A DNA stretch of 64,000 nt, from assembly GCA_017311185.1 (NCBI GenBank), contig JAESUZ010003165.1, forward strand, positions 1-64,000. The letters run 5' to 3'. Source of the DNA: Proteles cristata cristata. Its lineage: Eukaryota; Chordata; Mammalia; Carnivora; Hyaenidae. The position numbers and the translations under genes are program-made. The notes under the pieces were generated by a model. The model saw only the letters and a program-made list of their open reading frames with translations. It made no database searches and was not told the DNA's origin. Every line of letters begins with the position of its first letter. The first letter of the stretch is position 1. Positions 55,425 through 64,000 of this stretch are shown one piece after another.

Positions 55425-55897
55425 ATTGTGGTAAATCGAATTTTTGGCCTCAGTTATTTACCCCCTCTTTGTGCCCAGGTTTCCATCATATAGCTTTGCA
55501 ACTTCTCTTAAAAAGAGAGAAAAATGTCTTCACTCTTTAGAGCACAGCCTACAACTTTGCTTTGGCCAATGGAATGAGGACGAAGGGTCTGCTCGTTATG
55601 CATCAGTTCTTCGGTGGCCTTGTGGTTTCTGTTTCCCTTCTTGCTTTCCTGCCATTGCCATGAGAAGAATGTGAGAGGCCTGTGGGGCAGAGCTGAGCCC
55701 ATCTCATAGGGAAGAGACCCGCTGGACCAGGCCTGCACCTAAAAGCAAAGTCACCCAGGCAAGTTCACGTAGGCTGGCCACCCACCACCTGGTCTAGTAC
55801 GTGGAATAAATAAATGCTTATGTTTGAATGGAACAGAGATTTTTGTGGCTATTTGTTACAGAGCATTATCTGTAACTGACAGTAGCTAACTGACACA
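55425..55897 (+). repeat. Ancient LTR-type repeat (MLT1/MaLR-like)
   Basis: 'TTTGGCCAATGGAATGAGGA', 'GCCATTGCCATGAGAAGAAT', 'GTGGGGCAGAGCTGAGCCC', 'GAATAAATAAATGCTTATG' and 'ATTTGTTACAGAGCATTATC' then 'GACAGTAGCTAACTGACA' follow the order of a common mammalian LTR-type repeat, including its AATAAATGCTT poly(A) region. The exact family is uncertain and no internal retroviral genes are present. Confidence 0.65.
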
Positions 55898-55921
55898 TTT
55901 ATAAATTAAATGAGCAAAAAG

Positions 55922-56164
55922 GGGGGAGTGTCTGTGTGGCACAGTCAGTTAAGTGTCCAACTTCCACTTAGGTCATGATCTCACGGTTCATGAGTTCGGC
56001 ACCGCATGGGGCTCTGTGCTGACAGCTCAGAGCTTGGAGCTGCTTCAGATTCTGTGTCTCCCTCTCTCTCTGCCCCTCCCTTGCTGGTGCCTCTTTCTCT
56101 CTTTCTCTCAAAAAATAAACATTAAAAACATTTTTAAATAATACATAAATAAAAATAAAAAATA
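55922..56164 (+). repeat. CAN-SINE
   Basis: 'GGGGGAGTGTCTGTGTGGCA' (mutated head), 'TTAGGTCATGATCTCACGG', 'GCTGACAGCTCAGAGC', CT run and a long A-rich tail with AATAAA units. A perfect 14-bp target-site duplication 'AAATGAGCAAAAAG' is at 55908-55921 and 56165-56178. Confidence 0.95.
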
Positions 56165-56178
56165 AAATGAGCAAAAAG

Positions 56179-56640
56179 AGTGTGCTTTTTCCTTAGGAAT
56201 CCAAAAAAAATTTTCCCTCTTTGCAAGATTGATGTTCACTCATTTACCAGGAGAGTCAGCAAATTCACATCTGATTGCTGGGGAGAGTTTTAGAACCAAT
56301 GAATTCATTCAAGCTTGACCACTGACTTACTTTTATCCCTCTTATAGTAACAACTATAATTAACTTTCACATGTTTACCTTTTCCTCTCATGTATTGAAG
56401 ATATTAATGACTACGACCTCATCTGTAAACCTGTAGAATTAAGTTTCATCAGTGGTTCTTGAATGTTCTTTAGATCCTGTGGTTCAAAGCAGGGTTTGGA
56501 GGAGACAGCATGACGGAGGTAGAGGAGGAAAGCCGAATGGTTGGAGTGCTAACCTCTCAACCAGCAACTCTGCTTTAATCTAGTTTAGGTACTGAGGCTT
56601 CACTTGGAACTCTGTTCCACTGTTTAAAAATTAAAATTAA
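56179..56640. other. Unique noncoding sequence
   Basis: Nothing recognised. Confidence 0.45.
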
Positions 56641-56653
56641 AAACCACTGGATA

Positions 56654-56873
56654 GGGGTGCCTGGGTGGTTCGGTCAGTTAAGTATCAGACTCTTTATTTC
56701 AGCTCAGGTCATGATCTCACAGTTTGTGAGATCGAGCCTCCCATCAGGCTCTGCTGATAGTGTGGATCCTGCTTGGGATTCTGTCTCTCCTTCTTTCTCT
56801 CTGTCCCTCCCTCTCTCTTTCTCTCTCTCTCAAAATAAATAAACATTTAAAAAATAAAAGTAAAAAAAAATAA
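56654..56873 (+). repeat. CAN-SINE
   Basis: 'GGGGTGCCTGGGTGGTTCGG', 'TTTCAGCTCAGGTCATGATC', 'GTGAGATCGAGCCTCC', CT run and 'CTCAAAATAAATAAACATTT'. The flanks AAACCACTGGA (56641-56651) and CAAACATTGGA (56874-56884) are a diverged target-site duplication. Confidence 0.95.
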
Positions 56874-56959
56874 CAAACATTGGACAAAATGTTTTTTTAG
56901 TATCTCCTCACACTGAAAACACCGTGATTAATTTTCTGTTTTGACCACCGTCACTCTTC

Positions 56960-57560
56960 AAAGCTATTGCCATGACCCTAGCTTCAGACAGAATCACTTG
57001 TTTCAGACATGATTCCTATAACAACTTCCTAATGTGACTCCCTGGTTTAAGTTATAATTGTGCCATTTCACTCCCCTGCATCAAATTAGAATAAAACCAC
57101 ATCTGGCGGGGTGTCTGGGCTCTGCTTCTCTCTGCAGTCTGACTTCCCACTCCTGACCTCACCCTTCTTATTGGCTGTTTCCCACCTCAGAGTCTTCCTG
57201 CATGCTGGTCCCTCTGCTTGGAATACTGTTCCCTACTCTGCAAATGTCAACTTCTTCTTATCCTTCAAATCTCCATTGATAGGTGACCAGGCTTTCTCTA
57301 AGTCCCATCTGCCTCCATTATTCTCTATGATAACACATGTAACGCATGTTCTGTCCCTTTTTCCTTTGTATGCACTTACCATGACTCAACCCTTATCAGA
57401 ACATTTGTTGGTTGCTTTTATTATACGACTATCCTTTGAGTATGAGCTCCATGTGGTCAGGTTTGGCTTAATTTTCCATTCCCAGGAACCAAAGCATTGC
57501 CCATGGAATGTGCATACGGAGCATGCTCAATAATATGAGCGAATGAATGACTCTCTGAGC
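56960..57560 (+). repeat. L2 3'-end fragment
   Basis: 'TTTCCCACCTCAGAGTCTTC', 'TCTGCTTGGAATACTGTTCC', 'TTCTTATCCTTCAAATCTCC', 'GTATGAGCTCCATGTGGTCA', 'GAGCATGCTCAATAATATGA' and a 'GCGAATGAATGA' end give the standard L2 3' order. The 140-codon frame at 57111-57533, the longest in the window, is inside this element's noncoding 3' region and is not a gene. Confidence 0.85.
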
Positions 57561-57913
57561 TTTTATCAACATGTTTTTATTTTTCCTCCACCTGTCTACA
57601 CCACATAGCATTTCCCTGTTCACATGTTCTCTGTTCGCGTGTGGCCCCATTCTCTGACATGTTTATACCTGCTCTCTTTCTCTTAGTTACCTCCCTTAAT
57701 TCCCGTACAGTGTTCCCTGTACTCCTGTACATCAGAATTTTCTCTTTCAACTCACTTTATCATCCCACTTCCCTTTTCTTGCCCTTCTTGCACCAATGAG
57801 CATGATCTGATCTGTTCTGGGACATCATGATCAAGCTGATCCTGAATCTTAAAATTAGATTATAGATAGAATGAACCTAACAATCCAGTTATTCAATAAC
57901 TGCCCTCTGATAC
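57561..57913. other. Unique noncoding sequence
   Basis: A pyrimidine-rich stretch with no confident repeat match; it may be further decayed L2. Confidence 0.35.
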
Positions 57914-57930
57914 CTAGAAAAGTAAATATT

Positions 57931-58145
57931 TTTTTTAATGTTTTATTTATTTCTAGGAGAGAGAGAGAGAGACAGTGTGAGCAGGGGAGGGTCAGAGAGA
58001 GAGAGGGAGTCACAGACTGAAACAGGCTCCAGGCTCTGAGCTGGCAGTCAGCACAGAGCCCGACCCGGGGCTCGAACCCACGAACCGCGAGATCATGACC
58101 TAAGCGAAAGTCGGATGCTTAACCGACTAAGCCACCCAGGCGCTC
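57931..58145 (-). repeat. CAN-SINE, very young felid-type copy, antisense
   Basis: On the minus strand: 'GGAGCGCCTGGGTGGCTTAG', 'GGTTCGAGCCCCGGGTCGGG', 'GACTGCCAGCTCAGAGCC' and 'CTAGAAATAAATAAAAC'. A perfect 17-bp target-site duplication 'CTAGAAAAGTAAATATT' is at 57914-57930 and 58146-58162. Confidence 0.97.
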
Positions 58146-58173
58146 CTAGAAAAGTAAATATTCTATGCTGTTT

Positions 58174-58313
58174 ATTTATTTTTGAGATAGACAAAGGGGG
58201 AGGAGGGGCAGAGGGGGGACAGAGGATCTGATGTGAGGCTGAAACTCACAAACTGTGAGGTCAGGACCTGAGCCAAAGTTGGACACTTAACGGAGTGAAC
58301 AGCCTCGTGCCCC
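58174..58313 (-). repeat. CAN-SINE, old and shortened, antisense
   Basis: The minus-strand order is preserved (GGGCACGAGGCTGTTCACTC head, 'TTAAGTGTCCAACTTTGGC', 'CTCAGGTCCTGACCTCAC', 'AGTTTGTGAGTTTCAGCC'), but the middle is truncated and the tail is short. The 12-bp duplication 'TCTATGCTGTTT' is at 58162-58173 and 58314-58325, indicating a separate event from the adjacent younger SINE. Confidence 0.88.
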
Positions 58314-58325
58314 TCTATGCTGTTT

Positions 58326-61300
58326 TGACTGAGGTGAGTGAGGAGTTAGGGGAATGCCCAAATTTCAAGCAAGGTAACCAGCATCGAGTTTCAAGTAAAC
58401 AATGACCAAAGTTATATCCTAACTAATTTAATTATCTTCTGTCATAAGAAAAGACAAAAAGAAGTGTATGGTTTATATATAGTCCAGAAAAGAGGGACCC
58501 AAGGAACAAGAACGTGGCATGTTTTCCCAGAAGTGCCCCAAGTAGAGTCAACTGAGCAGAGGAACAGTAACATTACGTTAGTTAGAGAAGTGAGGTTTGT
58601 CAGGGTAGCAGGTTGGTTGTGAACTCTCACTACGGTTTGGATGCTCTGAGGCTTCTGGCTGCTGGAAAGAGAACTCCCTCCCAGAAGTGAAAAAGTTGGC
58701 ATTTTGGCTTCGGCCAAATGAGTTTGTTTGGTATGAGTCAACTCAGAAAATTCAACGTATTTTGAGTTAAGTGAAAACATGTTGTTTCCGTATGTACAAA
58801 GCTGAGATCCTCACCATAAACCATAGTTCAGAAAGAAAATGCTCTGGACTGGGCAGTCACTAGTTTTCCCCAGAGGCCAGCTCCATCATGCCTGGCTTTG
58901 CTTTTCGTTCACGTATGAACCATGTGAATAAGTTCCTAATGGTCGCCACATTTATTATTGTCTATCTTTGGCAATTACATTATATACTTTGTGAGCACGT
59001 GATTACATAAAATGGAGTCAGATAATACGAGCATTCTTGGTGACCAGGGCAATCAGACATTCATTAGAACGAGGACATAATTCCATAGCCTCGGCGTATG
59101 TGCTTGTGGGTATGACCCTAAGGTTTCCCTTTCATCCAAATGAAGAAGTTGGATAATGTCCTGACAAATTGGGGACTTACCAGCTACCTGCAGGGATCGG
59201 CACAGGAAGCAATTAATGAAGGATGGTATTAAGGAAAATAACACAAGTTTTCAAACCTGGGACTGATATCTTCCCCACGGTCGGATGCTTCATCTCCATA
59301 ATGAGGCCATTGTGTAACACCTTCAAATGGAAAAAGAGACAGAAAAATAAATTACAAGATAAAATTGCTTAATCTCAATGAGTTTGAAAAGCCCCTATTA
59401 GGCTCTCTGAAGACACATCTTGCAAAACACTTTTAAGTTTGGAATTTTACTTTGAAAGTAAATATTTGAAATAAGAGTGTTTCCATCTTATATTCAACAA
59501 GCAAAGCCACAAAGATTAGGAGGCACTACATTTTCATAAAGTCTTCCCGCTCTTAAAAATGTCATTTGCTCCTAAATATATGGTATGATTTCCCCCCGTT
59601 TCATCCATGTTTGATCCTCTAAATACTGAGCCTCAGCCTCTTCCCACATTACCTCATCACAGGACATGGCCAAAGTCAACTACAGAAAGACAATGGGAGG
59701 AAGAAGGAGGACCCAGAACAGAGGAGCCCATGCGGACGGTACATGAGATCCGGGCAATTTACTCAGTGGAAGGGGAGATGAGGCAGTCCAGTTTGAAAGG
59801 TGAATCAGAATAAGCAGAAGGCTTAGTGACTGCTGGAAGTGGATATATTCAGGGCTGTTATGACCAGTAATAAGCAGGGTCTGATTGGGAGCCCAGAGTG
59901 GACTCAGGGGAGTGATTTGAGCCGGAGATTGGAACCAGAGATGTTTTGGATGTTTTGGGTGATAATGAGACCGTAATTATAAGACTAGATCTCCGAACTG
60001 GTGGTCAGTGGGGAGCTGGGAGGGAGAAAACTGAGAAAACAAAACAATACAATACAAAGATCCTGTCCTAGCGGGCTGATTAGGCATTTGGTGTCCCATC
60101 AAGAACACAAGGTAGACTTGACCTTGGGGTAAGAGGCAAGGCCAATTATTGGGACAGGGACATTCTATCAGGGACACTAGCGGCAGAAATGTGACTTGAC
60201 GTTGAATTGCTTGACTACTGGAAAAGAGCTACCTACATCCTTGGATTTAATTTTTCTTATGGGGTGGGCAGGAACACAGAACCTTCTAGGGATCAAGAGC
60301 CTTCCAACTATAGGTAAAGGATGGGATGAGGACATGGAACTAGATTCTAGAACATGAAAGTTGAATTATAGGAAGCAAAACGTTTGGTCATACACAAAAA
60401 CGCTACAAAGTCATTTTCCTTTGTTTAATTGTTTTCAATAACTACTGTCTCAAAGAACACAAAAATTCAATTCACTATTACCCTTCCTGAATGTTCAGTG
60501 AGACATACATGGGTGACTCACACATGAATTGTGCTTCCTCGGTACTATCTACCAAATGGAGAGCTTCTCTCTTCCTGCTTTGGACATGGATCTAAAGGGC
60601 AAAAGAATTTCAGTGGCACAGCGAACCTGCGCACGACGATTTCATGCTAATATCCCCAAAAGTAGCAGTTTCTAATGGCTCTATAGCACTTTGAGCTTCA
60701 GGTGAAAGCAAGATTTGCATACCTATATCCTTATCATGGTCTTTCCTCAGAGTTAAAAGAGCATGGAATAAATAAACTAAAAAAAAAAAAAAAAAATGGA
60801 AAACTCAGGGAAAGAGGTCACATTTCTTAGGCTCTCTCCATTTTCAGTGAGCTTTTTAGTCAGACTGTGGAATAACCCACCAATAAGACAACCTCACAGG
60901 TGACGTTTTAAGGTTAGAGGTAGAACTGTGCTGTGTCTAAATATCCTGGCTTGCGCCGATTTCTTCGGGAACGGTCAGCACCTTCGGGGTGATGCTCTTT
61001 AAACAACCATGTCAACCTCCCTCAGTGAGGGTGATGCCACACCATATGGAGATCCTTTCTAGGGATGCCTTGCCTCTCTTTTGGAATCACCAGCTTTGCA
61101 CCCAAGAGCTGGCCAGAGAAAATTCTTGCCAGTGTTAGAACTGAGCTATAATTTAACTCTGGTGTGGCTCGTTCTCAGCACCCGCCCAGCACAGCCTCCT
61201 CCTATGTGGGGGTGGGGGCTAAATGCCAAGGCGAGGTGCTAAATCTCAGTTCTACTGAGGACAGGAACAAAAATACCAAGCTAAATTTCACTCGAAACAA

Positions 61301-63384
61301 TTATCTGCACACTGAATCATTCTTCTCTTCTCGTATCTGTTGCCCTCGTGACTACCTCTTTGTAATAACGCTGCAACGCTACTCACGGAAGACAAAAGTG
61401 AGTGTTCTCGGCTAAATATAACTCAACTGATATTGTTGAAATTAATTAACGCTGAATTTTAATCATGTAGGAAACGTTAAGTGTCAAACGTGAAAGGGTA
61501 GTTGGTAAAGGTCAAGGGACATATGTCACAGATCTGCGAAGCAGAAGCTAGCAGTTGATTGAAGTTTCTCGTGAAAGCAGCCTAGTGCGCTTCCTTCGCC
61601 TCTACATTCCTGTCTGTGCGTGATATTCCCGACGTGCAACTTTTAAATCCAGCCTTACCGGTTCCTTTGCATTGAAAGTCCTTCAGTGTTGAGCAGAAAT
61701 ATAAATTCTTCTCATGTTTGGCTCAGGAAGGTTAAATGCGGTTTTTCCAATGCTACGGCATTTGTACGATTGTGGGCTAGTCTGAGCCCCCGTCTTCGGA
61801 AAGATCTGACCTTTTCCCCTGCTTGGTTGCTAACCCCGTTTTGAGGCAGAGTCTAAAGTCAATACAATTCCATAGGCTTTCTGCTGCGAATCAGGTCAGA
61901 TTATCTGCGGGAACAATCAAGGCCGTGGCACTGCTGTCCCTGGAAACCCTGCTTAATGACTCGGAATCTTGGAAAACTCTCCAGCCTTTTTTGTGAGGCA
62001 AGTCCTGCTCTGCTTAGTAACATACCCGAGAATCTCAGAACGCAGGCCGGCTGTCTGAATTGTAGCATAAATCTCTCCTGCTGCGCTTCGGCCGTATCGT
62101 CTCCCCCAACTTCACTGGAAACGGAGGACCTGGCGCTTACTAACATTTGTCGACCATTTCTTTGGGAACGGCTACTAAATGCTCCCCGTTCCTTTTCTCA
62201 CCCAGCCTCGACACCCCAACCTCTTTTACCTTAACCTAGAAATTCAGATTTAAAGTGTCTCCTTTTCTGACCACTAACAATGGAATGGGGAACCTCAGCT
62301 TCAGGGACTTCAATACCATTTTCTCTTAAGGACATGTCACGCCCGGAGCCTCGCTCTGGCCATTCAGGGCACATGGGGGTTACCTATTTTGTTATTTCTG
62401 AATGAGGCGAGAAGCTTCCCCAGAACTTTGTAGTGGATTTCAGCCTCCTTTCATTTATTTTATCCTTCCTAGATCTCTCATGGTTGGGTAGCTCTTCTAA
62501 ATATCATTTTCTTTTCCTTATAATTGCAAAAGCCTATTCCTGATAAGAATAGAAGTGTAGAGAGTGTACTAACCTCTTTAGCAAAGAATCAGGCCTATTT
62601 AAAATAAGGTATTTCTTTCTTCTTCAAGAGTTTCAGAGATTGACAGGCTAATGACAGAGTCAAAAGGTAATTACGAATGGTAACGTATTTTTTAATGTAT
62701 TAATGATGAGGGGAGGGGGAGGAAAACGTATACCTTGAAGTGAAATACGAGTTTAAGTTAAAGGAAGAAAGTCTTTTGATAAAGTCCTGTGGCAGGAATG
62801 GCTGAACAAAGCTGCGATATAACGCTAACAGGAAAACAATGTAAAAAATAAAACATCAATCCCCACTATCTAGGTGGTGAAAACCTCTGAGAAGAGCAAG
62901 AGAGCTAGGTCAAGAGTAGAAGTGACAAGGCATATTCCGATGAAACGAGACTGACAGAGTGGCGGCATTAAATGACATACACAAGCAATACGTGTGAAGA
63001 CCATATTAAAAATCAATATGACACGGTCCGTAACATTAACAGTGATGCGCAACAGAGAACAGACGATGAATAGAGACGTGACCAGTCATTCAATTTAACA
63101 GACATCATAGAGCACCCATGTACTGAATGATAGGAAGGGGTTGGCGGTAAAAAGATGAATGAACTTGCATTCAAACTGCCTATGATTAGAAGAGAGGGTT
63201 GGGAATAAGAGACCTGAGCCGATTTTATAGCAATTAAAGCTTCAAATGAAAGAGCTACATCCAATAAGTAACAAGTAACTTTGTCTACCTTGGAAGGAAG
63301 CTAAAGGGCGTAGGTCAGTAGAAGTCCCAGCACAAAGATAATATGGAGGTAAAACATTAGCTTAACAACGGCAAAGACAAATAT
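58326..63384. other. Long unique noncoding block
   Basis: Five kilobases without a confidently recognised repeat. 59730-60000 has a loose resemblance to old repeat text but is not assigned. An A18 run lies near 60779-60796. 61560-62240 is mildly CpG-enriched. Open frames of up to 112 codons on either strand have no domain. No gene is called. Confidence 0.45.
61560..62240. promoter_or_regulatory. Mildly CpG-enriched unique block
   Basis: CpGs occur in clusters such as 'TGCGCTTCCTTCGCC', 'TTCCCGACGTGCAAC', 'CTGCTGCGCTTCGGCCGTAT' and 'GAAACGGAGGACCTGGCGC', in the absence of SINEs. The density is below classical CpG-island level. A regulatory role is inference only. Confidence 0.25.
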
Positions 63385-63625
63385 GATAGCAGAAGCTATT
63401 GCTCAGCAATACTCCCTAAGGGTCAGGTATTGTGTTAGGAGGGAAACAGTTTTCTCCATATAATCCTCTCATGAAGTACAAGTAGGAGTTACTCTCATCT
63501 GCGTTTCTACTGATAAAGTGATGGAAGCCTAGAGGGGTTGAGGACTTGCCCAAGGTTTCACTGCTAAGAAGTGGTTGACTTTGGACTATAATTAAGGTGC
63601 CTCTGACCTTAACCTCTTAGCCAGT
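63385..63625 (-). repeat. MIR, antisense
   Basis: 'GGTCAGGTATTGTGTTAGGA', 'TATAATCCTCTCATGAAGTA', 'CTCATCTGCGTTTCTACTGA', 'TAAAGTGATGGAAGCCTAGA', 'GGGGTTGAGGACTTGCCCAA' and 'GGTTTCACTGCTAAGAAGTG' form a near-complete reversed MIR. Confidence 0.9.
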
Positions 63626-63639
63626 TGGAGACTTAGTAA

Positions 63640-63662
63640 AAGAAAAAAAAAAAAAAAAAAAA
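63640..63662. repeat. A-rich run
   Basis: A run of about 20 A residues after 'GTAAAAG'; no parent element recognised upstream except the antisense MIR. Confidence 0.7.
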
Positions 63663-63859
63663 GACCAGCATAATTTGATTTACCATTAAAATAACCAGCT
63701 TGATTGATGTAGTCAATTCTGTAAAATAAATTAGTCAATTCACTGGGGCAAGGAAATCAGCCCAAAGGCTTGCTTGGCATCACACAGCCCAATTAGTTAA
63801 TAAACTGAATGCTCCCTTGTAGGCAGCCAAGGCTACTGCAGATACAAAGGCCATGGAAA

Positions 63860-64000
63860 GAGGAAGGCTTTTGGCCTCAGCCTAGCTCACATTTTGAAGG
63901 GGACAGACCCAGCAAGTGACCTTGGGCACTGCACTTAAGTACTCGGAGGTCAGGAAACCTCCTCAATAAAAAGGTGGCCAAAATATGTTTCTCTGGAGTC
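63860..64000 (+). repeat. MIR fragment running to the window end
   Basis: 'CAAGTGACCTTGGGCACTGC', 'ACTTAAGTACTCGGAGGTCA' and 'GGAAACCTCCTCAATAAAAA' match the MIR core (gtgaccttgggcaagtcacttaacctctctgagcctcag) on the plus strand. The 3' end is beyond the window. Confidence 0.65.

Noticed and set aside
57111..57533. 140-codon open frame, plus strand (longest in the window)
   Set aside because: It lies inside an L2 3' region whose sequence blocks explain the DNA; no protein domain is visible.
1..64000. CRISPR array, bacterial operon, phage, tRNA/rRNA gene or intact endogenous retrovirus
   Set aside because: SINE heads resemble tRNA-Lys but are retroposons; regularly spaced direct repeats, rRNA sequence and gag/pol/env frames were not seen.

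Overview
This 64 kb window is noncoding DNA from a mammalian nuclear genome, almost certainly a cat-family carnivore (Felidae). The main evidence is 27 copies of a tRNA-Lys-derived carnivore SINE (CAN-SINE). Each has a head resembling 'GGGGCGCCTGGGTGGCTCAG', a Pol III B-box-like 'GGTTCGAGCCC', a CT-rich stretch and an A-rich tail. Several carry 'GACTGCCAGCTCAGAGCC' and a 'CTAGAAATAAA' tail, which I associate from memory with young felid subfamilies. Carnivore-type L1 3' ends are also present, along with ancient mammalian repeats (MIR, L2, L1M/HAL1-like, MER5A, Tigger1-like, LTR-like). I found no intact protein-coding gene. The longest open frames (about 60-140 codons) look like chance frames or lie inside repeats. 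I also found no rRNA, tRNA gene, CRISPR array, operon or intact retrovirus. The window looks intergenic or intronic.

Layout. 1-6 kb: unique DNA with L1 3' ends, four SINEs, a MIR and a GT repeat. 6-19.6 kb: a stretch without CAN-SINEs, holding older repeats (MIRs, a decayed L1/HAL1-like segment, MER5A, an antisense L1M-type block) between long unique blocks. 19.6-25.3 kb: three SINEs, a repeat-poor block, an exon-like sequence at 20869-21030 and a Tigger1-like transposon relic at 21729-22174. 25.3-32.6 kb: a second SINE-free stretch with stacked short palindromes, a CpG-enriched block (27.2-27.7 kb), a near-consensus CTCF motif (29863-29878) and a 51-nt exon-like sequence (30079-30129). 32.6-58.3 kb: a SINE-dense part with 20 of the 27 CAN-SINEs, a 5'-truncated L1 with matching target-site duplications (36595-37052), an older L1 with an internal deletion (53575-54555), a long TTTC microsatellite and two L2 3' ends. 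58.3-64 kb: mostly unique, slightly CpG-enriched around 61.6-62.2 kb, ending in two MIRs.

No genes are seen acting together and I do not claim a new biological system. The best leads are the two exon-like sequences, the candidate CTCF motifs (two of them convergent), the CpG cluster and the repeat-poor blocks. The transposon record also gives clear local histories: a SINE doublet with three target-site copies, abutting SINEs, and an L1 deletion at a 4-bp microhomology. Repeat family names come from memory of consensus sequences, without a database search.
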